Source of the DNA: Bacteroidales bacterium | Lineage (GTDB): Bacteria; Bacteroidota; Bacteroidia; Bacteroidales; UBA10428 | Assembly: GCA_016934055.1 (NCBI GenBank) | Contig: JAFGTR010000132.1 | Coordinates: forward strand, 1-44,754 | Direction of reading: 5' to 3' | DNA: 44,754 nucleotides | In this document: piece after piece, positions 9,337 through 17,506 of the stretch | Layout of the letters: the number at the start of each line of letters is the position of its first letter | Position numbering within the stretch: position 1 is the first letter of the stretch | Program-made: the position numbers and the translations under genes | Notes under the pieces: generated by a model | The model's input: the letters and a program-made list of their open reading frames with translations, nothing else | What the model was told of the DNA's origin: nothing | The model's database searches: none

Positions 9337-9744
9337 ATGCAAAGCACAATCATCAATGATAGAATTCAGGTCATTCAGGGAGATGATCAGATATACAGGT
9401 ATATTGCCATAAACAATTGTTCTATCGACATGGACACACTTGAAAAGATGACCCGGGTTGGTGATTCCTGGAACGGAACCAGATTATGCGCAAACCTGAT
9501 TGATATAAGGAATATGATGTTTATTGATTCCAAAACCCGGGCCTATGCCGCGGCACAATACAGAGCCCATGTAGCAGGAACTGCAATTATTGTCGATTCA
9601 AAGATTTCCAGTTATTTTGCCAATATTTACCTGAAGTTCAGTCAGCCAAAAGTCCCTACCCGTTTATTCACAAATGATGTGGATGCTGAAAAATGGCTCA
9701 AAGAACAAATGCAGAAACGAATAAAGGCCGGTTCAGGGGCTTAA
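9337..9744 (+). CDS. Small STAS-like (SpoIIAA fold) domain protein
   Basis: A protein of 135 residues. The frame is open back to an ATG at 9250 inside the kinase gene, but the first 29 residues from there are hydrophobic, unlike a cytosolic STAS protein, and the conserved part starts at the ATG at 9337. Visible features are LIDIRNMMFIDSKTRAYAA, the VAGTAIIVDS strand-turn, KVPTRLFTNDVDAEKWL, and the C-terminal helix, all typical of a STAS/SEC14-like family frequent in Bacteroidota. It follows the histidine kinase closely on the same strand and may be its partner, though this is inference. It converges with the esterase gene at 9766. Confidence 0.8.
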   Translation: MQSTIINDRIQVIQGDDQIYRYIAINNCSIDMDTLEKMTRVGDSWNGTRLCANLIDIRNMMFIDSKTRAYAAAQYRAHVAGTAIIVDSKISSYFANIYLKFSQPKVPTRLFTNDVDAEKWLKEQMQKRIKAGSGA

Positions 9745-9761
9745 TATACAATTAGTCTTTC

Positions 9762-9786
9762 CTGATTACTTTTTTATCAGTTTTTT
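9762..9786 (+). terminator. Possible weak terminator after the STAS-like gene
   Basis: CTGAT (9762-9766) and ATCAG (9776-9780) form a short stem followed by six T at 9781-9786. It overlaps the 3' end of the convergent esterase gene. The stem is only five base pairs, so confidence is low. Confidence 0.35.
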
Positions 9787-11790
9787 AGTCCAGACCTTCT
9801 CTCCCCCAATAATTTTAGCAATATATAAACCTGCTGGCAGCCCTTCTCCAAAAAACTGCTTCCCTGTATTTATTCTTTCCATGGATGTTAACAGGTTACC
9901 CTTTAAATCATAGAGACGGAAGGCATAGCCTGCGTTTTCGTCTTGATTTGATGAGACAAAGGCCTGATCGCTAAATGGGTTTGGATGAATGGTTATGTTA
10001 TCAGGGTATGTTTCATGCACATTTATGGCGGTACACAGGTCAGGATAGATGCTGCAATTGTTTATATCATTTTTCAGAATTGCAAATCTCTGATACAGGC
10101 TTTCTTTTCTTCCTGACAGCCATAGGTAATAACCTTCTTCCAAAGAATTACCGTATATATCAATGGATATTTCCCATTTTTCTTCAGGGCTGAAACAAAA
10201 AGTATCTTCCCCACTTTTTTCAATCCGCCAAAACATTTCCTGATCATCAGTTGAAAGAAATGTAACTAATGATAAACTTCCGGAGAATAGAAACAAATCA
10301 GATGCGAGATTTCTGATCATATAGCTGTTACCTTCCCGGGTAAAGATCCATTCCTGTGCCTTATCATTTAAACAAGGTTTGAGCCCTATAAAAGTACCTT
10401 CTTCGCCTTCAATTGTTAATTCCTGCAAACACAAATCAGAGGCTATGGACTTTATTTTGAAGGTATCGTTATGCAGGGTGATACAACAGGGTAAAAAACC
10501 GGTATTTCCTTCCACACAATCACCACAATCATCAATATAGGCTGAGCCATTGTATTCACCCGAACAATCAGGGACAGGATCATCATCCAAAACAGCCGTG
10601 AACGACAGGGCTTTGTTTCTCATGGTAAAGGTATACCTGTCATCATTGCAAACCGGATTCCCTGATTCATCCTGCCATTCTAGTAAGTCATAGGCCGGAT
10701 CAAGTCTGGCTTTAATGGTCACCGGTGTTCCTTCAGGATAACCGGCTGTTCTCGTAATGATTGCGCCTTCGGGAAAATTGGTTTTTACGGCTACTTCATA
10801 AACCGGTTTAATAAAGGGGATAAGTTTATTCATGACTGTATCATAGCCAAAGTCTGCAATACTTTCTGTGACTAACCTGGCCACCTCAATGGCTCCCATC
10901 TCCTGAAAATGCACATTATCAGTCTTCCCAGTGGGATAGGCAGTGTATTCTGCTGTATCAAGCACCAGATACATAAACGGTCCTGTATAATCCGGACCAA
11001 GGCTTTCCATCAGGGGAACAGACAGCTGGTCGAGATCAATAAGTGGTACTTGCAGTTCACCTGCCAGTTGCCGGGTCGCAACAGGATAATCATGATAGGC
11101 ATCATATAGTGTTGGTGGCACAGTAAAATTCCAGGCATTTCTTCGCACTGTTGTGAGCAAAACAGGATAAGCACCTTTTGCCTGAGTCTCTTCAACAAAC
11201 AATGTCAGATAATCCTGAAAAGTCGTGAACGGATCAGAATATCTTTCCGGATCATCAGAATTTGCATCATTGATCCCGAACTGGATGAACACATAATCTC
11301 CCGGTTCCAGGCCTTCCCTGATTGGCGCCCAATGGTCATTATAAAAGCTTTTGGCACTTCTGGCTGAAAGCGCTTTATTTTCAATTACTACAGATGAAGT
11401 AAAGAAATGTCTGAGTACCTGGCCCCATCCGGTAAGGGGATAAAAACCGGAAGCCCAGTTTGCAGCCGTTGAGTCACCGATGATATAAATGATATAAATT
11501 TCGCTTTCCTGGTTAAAAGCAATGGCAGAACTGTGAGATTCCTGATTGCCGTTTTCGTCAGTTATTACTACAGTATAAGTGCCGGCTGACATCACTTTAA
11601 TTTCCCGCATTGTATGGGAGAGCTTTTTGCCATTAAAGAACCATTGATATGATACAGCTAAGGGTGCTGATAACAGATTTTCTTCCTGAATGACCTGAAT
11701 GCCCTTTTTATAATTGACATTAGCACTGGCATGGATGAAATTAAAAAATAAAAGAAAGAGTAAAAAAAGAAGTGTTTTGGTTGTTTTCAT
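9766..11790 (-). CDS. Secreted SGNH esterase (rhamnogalacturonan acetylesterase-like) with T9SS sorting domain
   Basis: The start at 11790 gives a clean signal peptide (MKTTKTLLFLLFLLF); the open frame extends 21 residues further upstream without one. Order: signal peptide; Ig-like region (about 45-90); SGNH domain (about 98-315) with GDSTA (Ser107), GINDAN (Asn174) and DNVH (Asp291, His294); an InlB-like bacterial repeat; a DCSG...DDCGDC cysteine-rich linker; a ricin-like/beta-trefoil region; and a T9SS type A C-terminal sorting domain with the HPNPF start. The likely role is removing acetyl groups from pectic polysaccharide outside the cell. In block II the family glycine before Arg is alanine (LSARSAKS). 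It is paralogous to, and divergent from, the gene at 11945. Confidence 0.9.
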   Translation of the reverse strand: MKTTKTLLFLLFLLFFNFIHASANVNYKKGIQVIQEENLLSAPLAVSYQWFFNGKKLSHTMREIKVMSAGTYTVVITDENGNQESHSSAIAFNQESEIYIIYIIGDSTAANWASGFYPLTGWGQVLRHFFTSSVVIENKALSARSAKSFYNDHWAPIREGLEPGDYVFIQFGINDANSDDPERYSDPFTTFQDYLTLFVEETQAKGAYPVLLTTVRRNAWNFTVPPTLYDAYHDYPVATRQLAGELQVPLIDLDQLSVPLMESLGPDYTGPFMYLVLDTAEYTAYPTGKTDNVHFQEMGAIEVARLVTESIADFGYDTVMNKLIPFIKPVYEVAVKTNFPEGAIITRTAGYPEGTPVTIKARLDPAYDLLEWQDESGNPVCNDDRYTFTMRNKALSFTAVLDDDPVPDCSGEYNGSAYIDDCGDCVEGNTGFLPCCITLHNDTFKIKSIASDLCLQELTIEGEEGTFIGLKPCLNDKAQEWIFTREGNSYMIRNLASDLFLFSGSLSLVTFLSTDDQEMFWRIEKSGEDTFCFSPEEKWEISIDIYGNSLEEGYYLWLSGRKESLYQRFAILKNDINNCSIYPDLCTAINVHETYPDNITIHPNPFSDQAFVSSNQDENAGYAFRLYDLKGNLLTSMERINTGKQFFGEGLPAGLYIAKIIGGEKVWTKKLIKK

Positions 11791-11872
11791 TTGATCAGGA
11801 GAATTGTGAGAATTTATATGCTGCAATTTACTATACGGAGACCATTTTTTCAATTTCCCGTTGATTTTTATT

Positions 11873-11880
11873 TAGATTTG
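11873..11880 (+). promoter_or_regulatory. Bacteroidota-type -7 box for the second SGNH esterase
   Basis: TAGATTTG matches TAnnTTTG in the 154-bp space between the two divergent esterase genes, 64 bp before the ATG at 11945. Confidence 0.5.
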
Positions 11881-11944
11881 TAGTATAACACAAAGGAAAA
11901 ATAATCTTAATATGATTATAAATTCCAGATAAAGAACAGCTTAT

Positions 11945-13873
11945 ATGAAAAATATCAAAGTCATTTTTTTTACAGTCTTTATTATTATGGCAAAGGCTTT
12001 ATTTGCAGATGAATATGCCGGAATTACAATCGATAATGATCACCAGCAATTGGTTGCACCGGATGGCGTATATTATCGCTGGTACCAGGATGGAAAGCTT
12101 CTTTTTGCAACACATCAGCGTGTAAAAATTTACAAATCAGGCATATACAAGGTTATATATACCTGCAGGGATGGTTTACAAAAAGCAGAAACAATACAGG
12201 TTACCGTCAGTAATGGTGTTATCCGTAAGGTTTATATTATTGGAGATTCTACAGTACAAACATATGATGCATCATATTATCCGCAGAATGGATGGGGACA
12301 GGTCTTTGGCTTATTTTTTGATAACGACAGCATTTCTGTTGTCAATAAAGCTATAGGAGGCAGAAGTTCAAGAAGTTTTTGGGAAGAGGGAAGATGGACT
12401 GAGGTGGTGAATCTGCTGAATCCGGGAGATTATGTTTTTATCCAGTTCGGTCATAATGACAGGGACTGGACCAAAGAGGAACGCTATACGGATACTTCCG
12501 CTTATAAGGATTATCTGCGGATATATGTTAACGACGCCCGGGCTAAAGGCGCTATACCGGTGCTTGTCAGTCCTATGATCATGAATGCCTATAGCGGGCT
12601 CACCTTAAGAAATGTTTTTACAGAAGGAGAAAATGATTACAGGGGTGCTATGGTCCAGGTAGCTGATGAACTTAACGCCCCATTTGTTGACCTGAATATG
12701 AAATCATACAAGAGAATTAAGGAGCTTGGGCAGGAATATGCCACAAATTATATCTTTCTCGGACTTATGCCCGGGGAATACCCCAATTATCCTGACGGAA
12801 AAAATGACGGCACTCATTTCCAGGAAATGGGAGCCATGGAGATGTCAAGGCTGATCATTGAAGGTATAAGGGAACTGGAAAATGACACAAACATGACTTT
12901 TTTAATAAATGCTTTGTTGCCCACATGGCAAATAAACATTGCAATGAATTGTCTGGAGGCCGGCCTGGTGACGCACTCAGGAAGATATCCTGCAGGTGCT
13001 CAGATTACACTAAAAACGCGACTTAAAGCTGGTTATCATTTTAATCATTGGGAAGATACGGTCAACAATATCATTTCAACAATGAATCTGCATAAGTTCA
13101 CCATGCCTGCCCATGATACAGATTTCATAGCCTCAGTTAGCGATTGTAATGGTGATAGCGGAGGTTCTGCTTCTTATGATGATTGCGGTTCATGTTCGGG
13201 AGGCAACACAGGAATAACACCCTGCACTATGGCTTTTCAGAGTGAAAACGCCTGCTTTTATGATGGCGTGGTTGGCACCGTAACCGTTAATGATTACAAG
13301 AGATATTATATAAATACCGCAAATTATGACAGGCCAGGCGTTACATACAGTATTAATGCCCCTGCAGATACAATGTGTTTTTTTGGTATTGTGTATTCAA
13401 CTGATGACAGTCTGGAAAAACTCGATGTGCTTGTTAACGCAGATACAATTATCACTTCATTGGAACTTGATGCAACAGATGGCTGGAATATTGTGCCTGT
13501 TGCACTGAACCTAAGGGCTGGCATCAATATTGTCAGGGTTGTTTCACAATCCACATCTGGAGGTATATTATTTGATCTGCTCGCAGTATATTCTGAAGGC
13601 CTTTCACGGGGATCATCATGTAAATTACAGGGAATCCGGGGGCCTGTTAATCAGGACATGTACGTTTATCCGAATCCTACAAATACCGGTTATACAATAA
13701 GCCTGCCTGGGAAATTTGAGTACCGGGTCTATAATATATCAGGCTGTTTGCTGGTCCGGGGGATATGTATGAATACATGTTATTTTGGAGAGGAACTGAA
13801 AAATGGTTTATATTTGATGCAAACCATACAGGATAAGAAAAGCCATTGCCAGCTTATATACAAAGAGCCGTGA
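11945..13873 (+). CDS. Secreted SGNH esterase (rhamnogalacturonan acetylesterase-like) with T9SS sorting domain, paralog
   Basis: A protein of 642 residues with a signal peptide ending near FADEYA. The N-terminal Ig-like segment (YYRWYQDGKLLF...SGIYKV) parallels that of its neighbour. The SGNH domain carries all blocks: GDSTV (Ser102), IGGRSSRSF (Gly139), GHND (Asn171) and DGTHF (Asp288, His291). After it come an InlB-like repeat, the same DCNG...DDCGSC linker, a region of ~110 residues resembling a carbohydrate-binding jelly roll (about 430-550), and a C-terminal sorting domain starting at VYPNPT. Unlike the neighbour it keeps the oxyanion glycine and has a jelly roll in place of the ricin-like module. 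Deacetylation of plant or algal polysaccharide is inferred from the family. Confidence 0.92.
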   Translation: MKNIKVIFFTVFIIMAKALFADEYAGITIDNDHQQLVAPDGVYYRWYQDGKLLFATHQRVKIYKSGIYKVIYTCRDGLQKAETIQVTVSNGVIRKVYIIGDSTVQTYDASYYPQNGWGQVFGLFFDNDSISVVNKAIGGRSSRSFWEEGRWTEVVNLLNPGDYVFIQFGHNDRDWTKEERYTDTSAYKDYLRIYVNDARAKGAIPVLVSPMIMNAYSGLTLRNVFTEGENDYRGAMVQVADELNAPFVDLNMKSYKRIKELGQEYATNYIFLGLMPGEYPNYPDGKNDGTHFQEMGAMEMSRLIIEGIRELENDTNMTFLINALLPTWQINIAMNCLEAGLVTHSGRYPAGAQITLKTRLKAGYHFNHWEDTVNNIISTMNLHKFTMPAHDTDFIASVSDCNGDSGGSASYDDCGSCSGGNTGITPCTMAFQSENACFYDGVVGTVTVNDYKRYYINTANYDRPGVTYSINAPADTMCFFGIVYSTDDSLEKLDVLVNADTIITSLELDATDGWNIVPVALNLRAGINIVRVVSQSTSGGILFDLLAVYSEGLSRGSSCKLQGIRGPVNQDMYVYPNPTNTGYTISLPGKFEYRVYNISGCLLVRGICMNTCYFGEELKNGLYLMQTIQDKKSHCQLIYKEP

Positions 13874-13891
13874 CAGGTTCGGGCTGGCACT

Positions 13892-14800
13892 CTATACAAC
13901 GACAGTCACACCAATTTCCTCAAGTTCCCTTATTTGTTCAACAGGAGCCTTGACGCCCGATAAATCAAGATATTCAAGTTTATCGAGATTCATCAGTGGT
14001 GATATGTCACTGATTGTATTATTATTTGCCAGATTGACTGACCGCAGGTTTTTCAGATTTGATAAGGTGTCAATATCCGTAATGCTGTTATCGGAAAGAT
14101 TAATGTCCTTTAACTGCTTTAATCCCCAGAGCCAGGAAATATCATCGATAGAATTATCTGACAGATCAATAGAAATGGCGTGTATACAATACTGAACGCC
14201 ATCGAGATCATCAATACCTGATTGAGCGAGCTCAATTTCCTCGATATCTTCTAAATAATAAGGCGGAAACTCAGTATGGGTATGGCCATACATTCTGATT
14301 TTGATGGCATCATAGAAGGAAATACCCTTTGATTTTGTGCTGATAGTATGGCTGGATTCCTGTTGTGTTTTTTCATTAACAGTAATGATTATGAATTCAT
14401 CTGCATTAATATCCCATTCATATACAGGTGAATAGTCAATATCTTCATAGCTTTCCAGAGTTAAGGCAATTTCTTCAATGCTGCCAAGCCTAAGGATATG
14501 AGCATATGATGAAAGTCCTTTATAGTCTCTTTTGGCCGCAAAACGTTCTATTTCAAGCAGGTGAAAATTGCTGCGGTCGGGATGATAAAGCATCATCAGC
14601 TTTGAAAAATATCTGGCCTCAGGATCAATACTGATTTCCACTGTTTCGCTTATTAATTCAACGATTTTTCTCAGTATTTCAAACTGTTTTCCTTTATAAA
14701 GATTGATAAGCGTAACTGCAATTTTTGTAAGATTCTGATTTGAATAAGCTTGCTTTAGCTTATTGTATAATTCCTCTAATTCCATGATTTTGTCAATCAT
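13892..14800 (-). CDS. Leucine-rich repeat protein with an HPD (J-domain-like) motif
   Basis: A protein of 302 residues without signal peptide or membrane helix. Its C-terminal third (about 200-302) has four to five SDS22-like leucine-rich repeats of ~22 residues, e.g. LKDINLSDNSITDI and LRSVNLANN. The N-terminal part is helical and contains YFSKLMMLYHPDRS around residue 70; this resembles helix II plus the HPD loop of DnaJ J domains (HPD at 73-75), though the rest of a J domain is hard to trace. Between them is a charged region without a recognised family. A cytosolic scaffolding or co-chaperone role is speculative. It converges with the esterase gene at an 18-bp gap. The start could be Met1 or Met6. 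Confidence 0.75.
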   Translation of the reverse strand: MIDKIMELEELYNKLKQAYSNQNLTKIAVTLINLYKGKQFEILRKIVELISETVEISIDPEARYFSKLMMLYHPDRSNFHLLEIERFAAKRDYKGLSSYAHILRLGSIEEIALTLESYEDIDYSPVYEWDINADEFIIITVNEKTQQESSHTISTKSKGISFYDAIKIRMYGHTHTEFPPYYLEDIEEIELAQSGIDDLDGVQYCIHAISIDLSDNSIDDISWLWGLKQLKDINLSDNSITDIDTLSNLKNLRSVNLANNNTISDISPLMNLDKLEYLDLSGVKAPVEQIRELEEIGVTVVV

Positions 14801-14947
14801 TATTCAAAATCCCTCACTTCAATCGTGAAACTTATATTTTATAAATTCAGAGCATTAAAATATGTGTGTTGAACATCTTAATTGTGGTTTTGACGGGTCG
14901 ATCTTATATGACAGGAAGTCGTTGATAAGACTTTCAAATTTATAATG

Positions 14948-15658
14948 CTATTTCATATTGTGATAGACATTGGTAACATCTTCATCCTCTTCAAGCTTTT
15001 CCAGTAATTTGTCAATTTCTGCAGCCTGTTCAGCGTTCAGTTCTTTCTGATCTGCAGGTATACGTTCAAATTCAGCGCTTATGATCTCAAGGCCATGCTC
15101 TTCAAGGTATTTCTGAATGGGTCCGAATGATTCAAATTCTGCATAGATAAATATATTGTCATCTTCGGTGAAGACCTCCTGTACGCCATAATCAATAAGT
15201 TCAAGCTCAAATTCCTCGAGGTTGATATCTTCGCTGTTCTTTATATTAAACTGGCATTTATGCTCAAAAAAATAATCGACACTGCCTGAGGTACCCAGAG
15301 AGCCGTTAAAACGGTTAAAATAGCTGCGAATGTTGGCCACTGTGCGTGTTGGATTATCGGTAGCCGTTTCAACCATAATGGCAATACCAAAAGGGCCATA
15401 ACCTTCATAAACCATTTCCCTGTAGTCCTCCTGATCTTTAGAAACAGCTCTTTTAATGGCTCTTTCAATATTTTCTTTTGGCATATTGGCAGCTTTGGCA
15501 TTCTGAATTAAAACCCTGAGTCTGGGATTACCAGCCGGGTCAGGTCCGCCTGCCTTAACAGCGATTACAATTTCTTTGCCAATCCGGGTAAACGTTTTGG
15601 CCATGTTACCCCATCTTTTAAGCTTCCTGGCCTTGCGAAACTCAAATGCTCTTCCCAT
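14948..15658 (-). CDS. yebC: YebC/PmpR/TACO1 family protein
   Basis: A protein of 236 residues, close to the usual family length. Family signatures are FRKARKLKRWGNMAKTFTRIGKEI at the N-terminus, GNPRLRVLIQNAKAANMPKENIERAIKRA, and YEGYGPFGIAIMVE followed by TDNPTRTVANIR. The family was first annotated as DNA-binding transcription regulators; later work on YebC and TACO1 supports a role in translation, in relieving ribosome stalling at proline-rich stretches. It lies 14 nt behind the cyclophilin gene, so both likely share the promoter at 16141-16148. Confidence 0.96.
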   Translation of the reverse strand: MGRAFEFRKARKLKRWGNMAKTFTRIGKEIVIAVKAGGPDPAGNPRLRVLIQNAKAANMPKENIERAIKRAVSKDQEDYREMVYEGYGPFGIAIMVETATDNPTRTVANIRSYFNRFNGSLGTSGSVDYFFEHKCQFNIKNSEDINLEEFELELIDYGVQEVFTEDDNIFIYAEFESFGPIQKYLEEHGLEIISAEFERIPADQKELNAEQAAEIDKLLEKLEEDEDVTNVYHNMK

Positions 15659-15672
15659 TTTTTAAAACGATA

Positions 15673-16113
15673 TCAGGCCAGTTCAGAAATGACTATTTTT
15701 TGAATTATGTCTCCCTGGCGGATTTTATCGATGACTTCCAAACCTTCACAGACTTTGCCGAAACATGTATGATTCCTGTCAAGATGTTTGGTGTTCTGGC
15801 GGTTATGGCATATGAAAAACTGTGATCCGCCTGTGTCACGTCCGGCATGTGCCATTGAAAGTACGCCCCTGTCATGATACTGGTTTTCGCCATCAAGTTC
15901 ACATTTAATGGTATAACCGGGTCCACCCGCTCCTGTCCCGTCAGGACAACCACCCTGAATAACAAAATCGGGGATAACACGATGGAATGTCAGTCCGTCA
16001 TAAAAACCCTGACTGGCAAGTTTAATAAAATTATTAACTGTATTTGGTGCATCTTTTTCATAGAACATTACCTTCATAATGCCTTTTTCAGTGTGTATTT
16101 CAGCTTGTTTCAT
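15673..16113 (-). CDS. Cyclophilin-type peptidyl-prolyl cis-trans isomerase
   Basis: A single-domain cyclophilin of 146 residues with no signal peptide, so cytosolic. The active-site string [13 protein letters not shown] (about residues 43-55) holds the catalytic arginine, and GGSQFFICH and HTCFGKV complete the pocket (His in place of the more common Trp/Phe). It catalyses rotation about X-Pro bonds during folding. It leads a two-gene unit with yebC, linking folding and translation functions. Confidence 0.95.
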   Translation of the reverse strand: MKQAEIHTEKGIMKVMFYEKDAPNTVNNFIKLASQGFYDGLTFHRVIPDFVIQGGCPDGTGAGGPGYTIKCELDGENQYHDRGVLSMAHAGRDTGGSQFFICHNRQNTKHLDRNHTCFGKVCEGLEVIDKIRQGDIIQKIVISELA

Positions 16114-16140
16114 ATAATGAGTTTTTTAATGATCAGGGGG

Positions 16141-16148
16141 CAAAAATA
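16141..16148 (-). promoter_or_regulatory. Bacteroidota-type -7 box for cyclophilin-yebC
   Basis: TATTTTTG on the minus strand matches TAnnTTTG, 27 bp before the cyclophilin ATG at 16113. No clear -33 element is seen. Confidence 0.5.
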
Positions 16149-16248
16149 CAATTATTATCTTTAATATTACCTAATACGAAAATGACTGTTATCGCATATA
16201 ATAACTCTCAGACAATGCCGGTATTGTTTAACTGAAAATACAATAACA

Positions 16249-16683
16249 ATGGGGAAAAATGATGAAAGTAAATTGCCAGCCATTGCCGGAAGGGATTTCA
16301 GCGGTGAATGGATTATTACTGCATCAAAAAGCCGGGGTCCGGGCGGACAAAATGTAAATAAGGTCAACACAAAAGTAGAATTGCGCTTTCATCCCTTATC
16401 ATCTCAACTCCTGACAAATAGCGAAAAAGAATTGGTGATGCAGCGGTTAAAGAAAAAATTAACTGAGAATGGTTTTCTGATTATTATTTCCCGGAATGAG
16501 CGGTCACAGTTAAAGAACAAAAAAGCGGTTGCAGAAAAGTTCTATTATTTAATTAACAAGGCGTTGACACCAAGGAAAGCCAGAAAACCAACCAAACGAA
16601 CTGTCTCTTCTATTGAAAAAAGACTTAACGTTAAGAGAATAAAGGCTGACAAAAAGGTTTTACGGAAAAAGCCAGTCGTATAA
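16249..16683 (+). CDS. arfB: Ribosome rescue peptidyl-tRNA hydrolase ArfB
   Basis: A protein of 144 residues with the class I release factor catalytic motif GPGGQNVNKVNTKVEL (GGQ at about residues 32-34) and no codon-recognition domains. The basic C-terminal tail (KARKPTKRTVSSIEKRLNVKRIKADKKVLRKK) is the part that enters the empty mRNA channel of stalled ribosomes in ArfB/YaeJ. It releases nascent chains from ribosomes that ran off truncated mRNA. It is divergent from the cyclophilin-yebC pair, and converges with the LiaF-like gene. Confidence 0.95.
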   Translation: MGKNDESKLPAIAGRDFSGEWIITASKSRGPGGQNVNKVNTKVELRFHPLSSQLLTNSEKELVMQRLKKKLTENGFLIIISRNERSQLKNKKAVAEKFYYLINKALTPRKARKPTKRTVSSIEKRLNVKRIKADKKVLRKKPVV

Positions 16684-16698
16684 TAATAAACAGAGGTC

Positions 16699-17235
16699 TC
16701 ATTTTTTCTTCACAAGAAACCCTCCAAAAACAGTATTTGATTCAATTTTTAAAAGAGGGGATTTGATATAACTGTCATTTTTGAATTTTACTTCTCCGAA
16801 TGCTGATACATTTCCATCCGGCATCCTGCTTCCGGCAAATACCGTATGAGCTTCAATTTCCAACGGAATGCTGTCATTGATCAATACTTCGGTGTTACCA
16901 AAAATCGTATTCAGTTTGATATTGATATCTTCATTTGGTATAGACTGATAATCACGCAAATCAAATATTCCTGATCCAAAAATCACATTATATTCCTTCC
17001 CGTCAGTGACATTATTGATCGTTCTCTGACTGAAAATGACTGTGTGTTCATCATTGACATCCGAGAACAGCCGGAAATCTTTTCCTATGAATATTCTGAT
17101 TCCCAGATATATAAGGAAAAATGCAAACAGGAACTTAAAAAATGGAAAATCAACATTGAAGACAACCTTGAGTATAAGGCTTAATCCGATAAGGATCAGA
17201 ATAATTCCCCAAAAAATACTACAACTCATTTTCAT
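16699..17235 (-). CDS. LiaF-like membrane protein with C-terminal toastrack/adhesin-like domain
   Basis: A protein of 178 residues. Two hydrophobic segments at the N-terminus (about 7-25 and 30-48, ILILIGLSLILKVVFN and LFAFFLIYLGIRIFI) match the LiaI/LiaF transmembrane region. The remaining ~110 residues are beta-rich with repeated VIFGSG, NTIFGNTEV, HTVFAGS and NTVFGGF turns, typical of the LiaF C-terminal domain. In Firmicutes LiaF inhibits the LiaRS cell envelope stress system; Bacteroidota relatives lack that context and their role is unknown. No two-component genes directly adjoin it, although two kinase genes start 270 bp away on the same strand. Confidence 0.82.
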   Translation of the reverse strand: MKMSCSIFWGIILILIGLSLILKVVFNVDFPFFKFLFAFFLIYLGIRIFIGKDFRLFSDVNDEHTVIFSQRTINNVTDGKEYNVIFGSGIFDLRDYQSIPNEDINIKLNTIFGNTEVLINDSIPLEIEAHTVFAGSRMPDGNVSAFGEVKFKNDSYIKSPLLKIESNTVFGGFLVKKK

Positions 17236-17506
17236 TTTATTTTAGTGTTTAACAATTCAATGCTTCAAAGATATTGATGATATTATTGTTACCATATAGA
17301 AAATCGGTAAAAGGGATATATGGGTCGGTGGATGACCTGTAGTTCCGGTCGGAATTCTATACTGCGACAATAACCAATTACTGTTTGCGGCCTGAGATTA
17401 ACTCACTGTTTTAATCTCTTAAGCACAGGTTAATCTGTAACTGATCGTTATAAAAAGGATAGTTATGAGAATGAAAAACAGCTGAGCATGTATGATTAAG
17501 AAAAAT

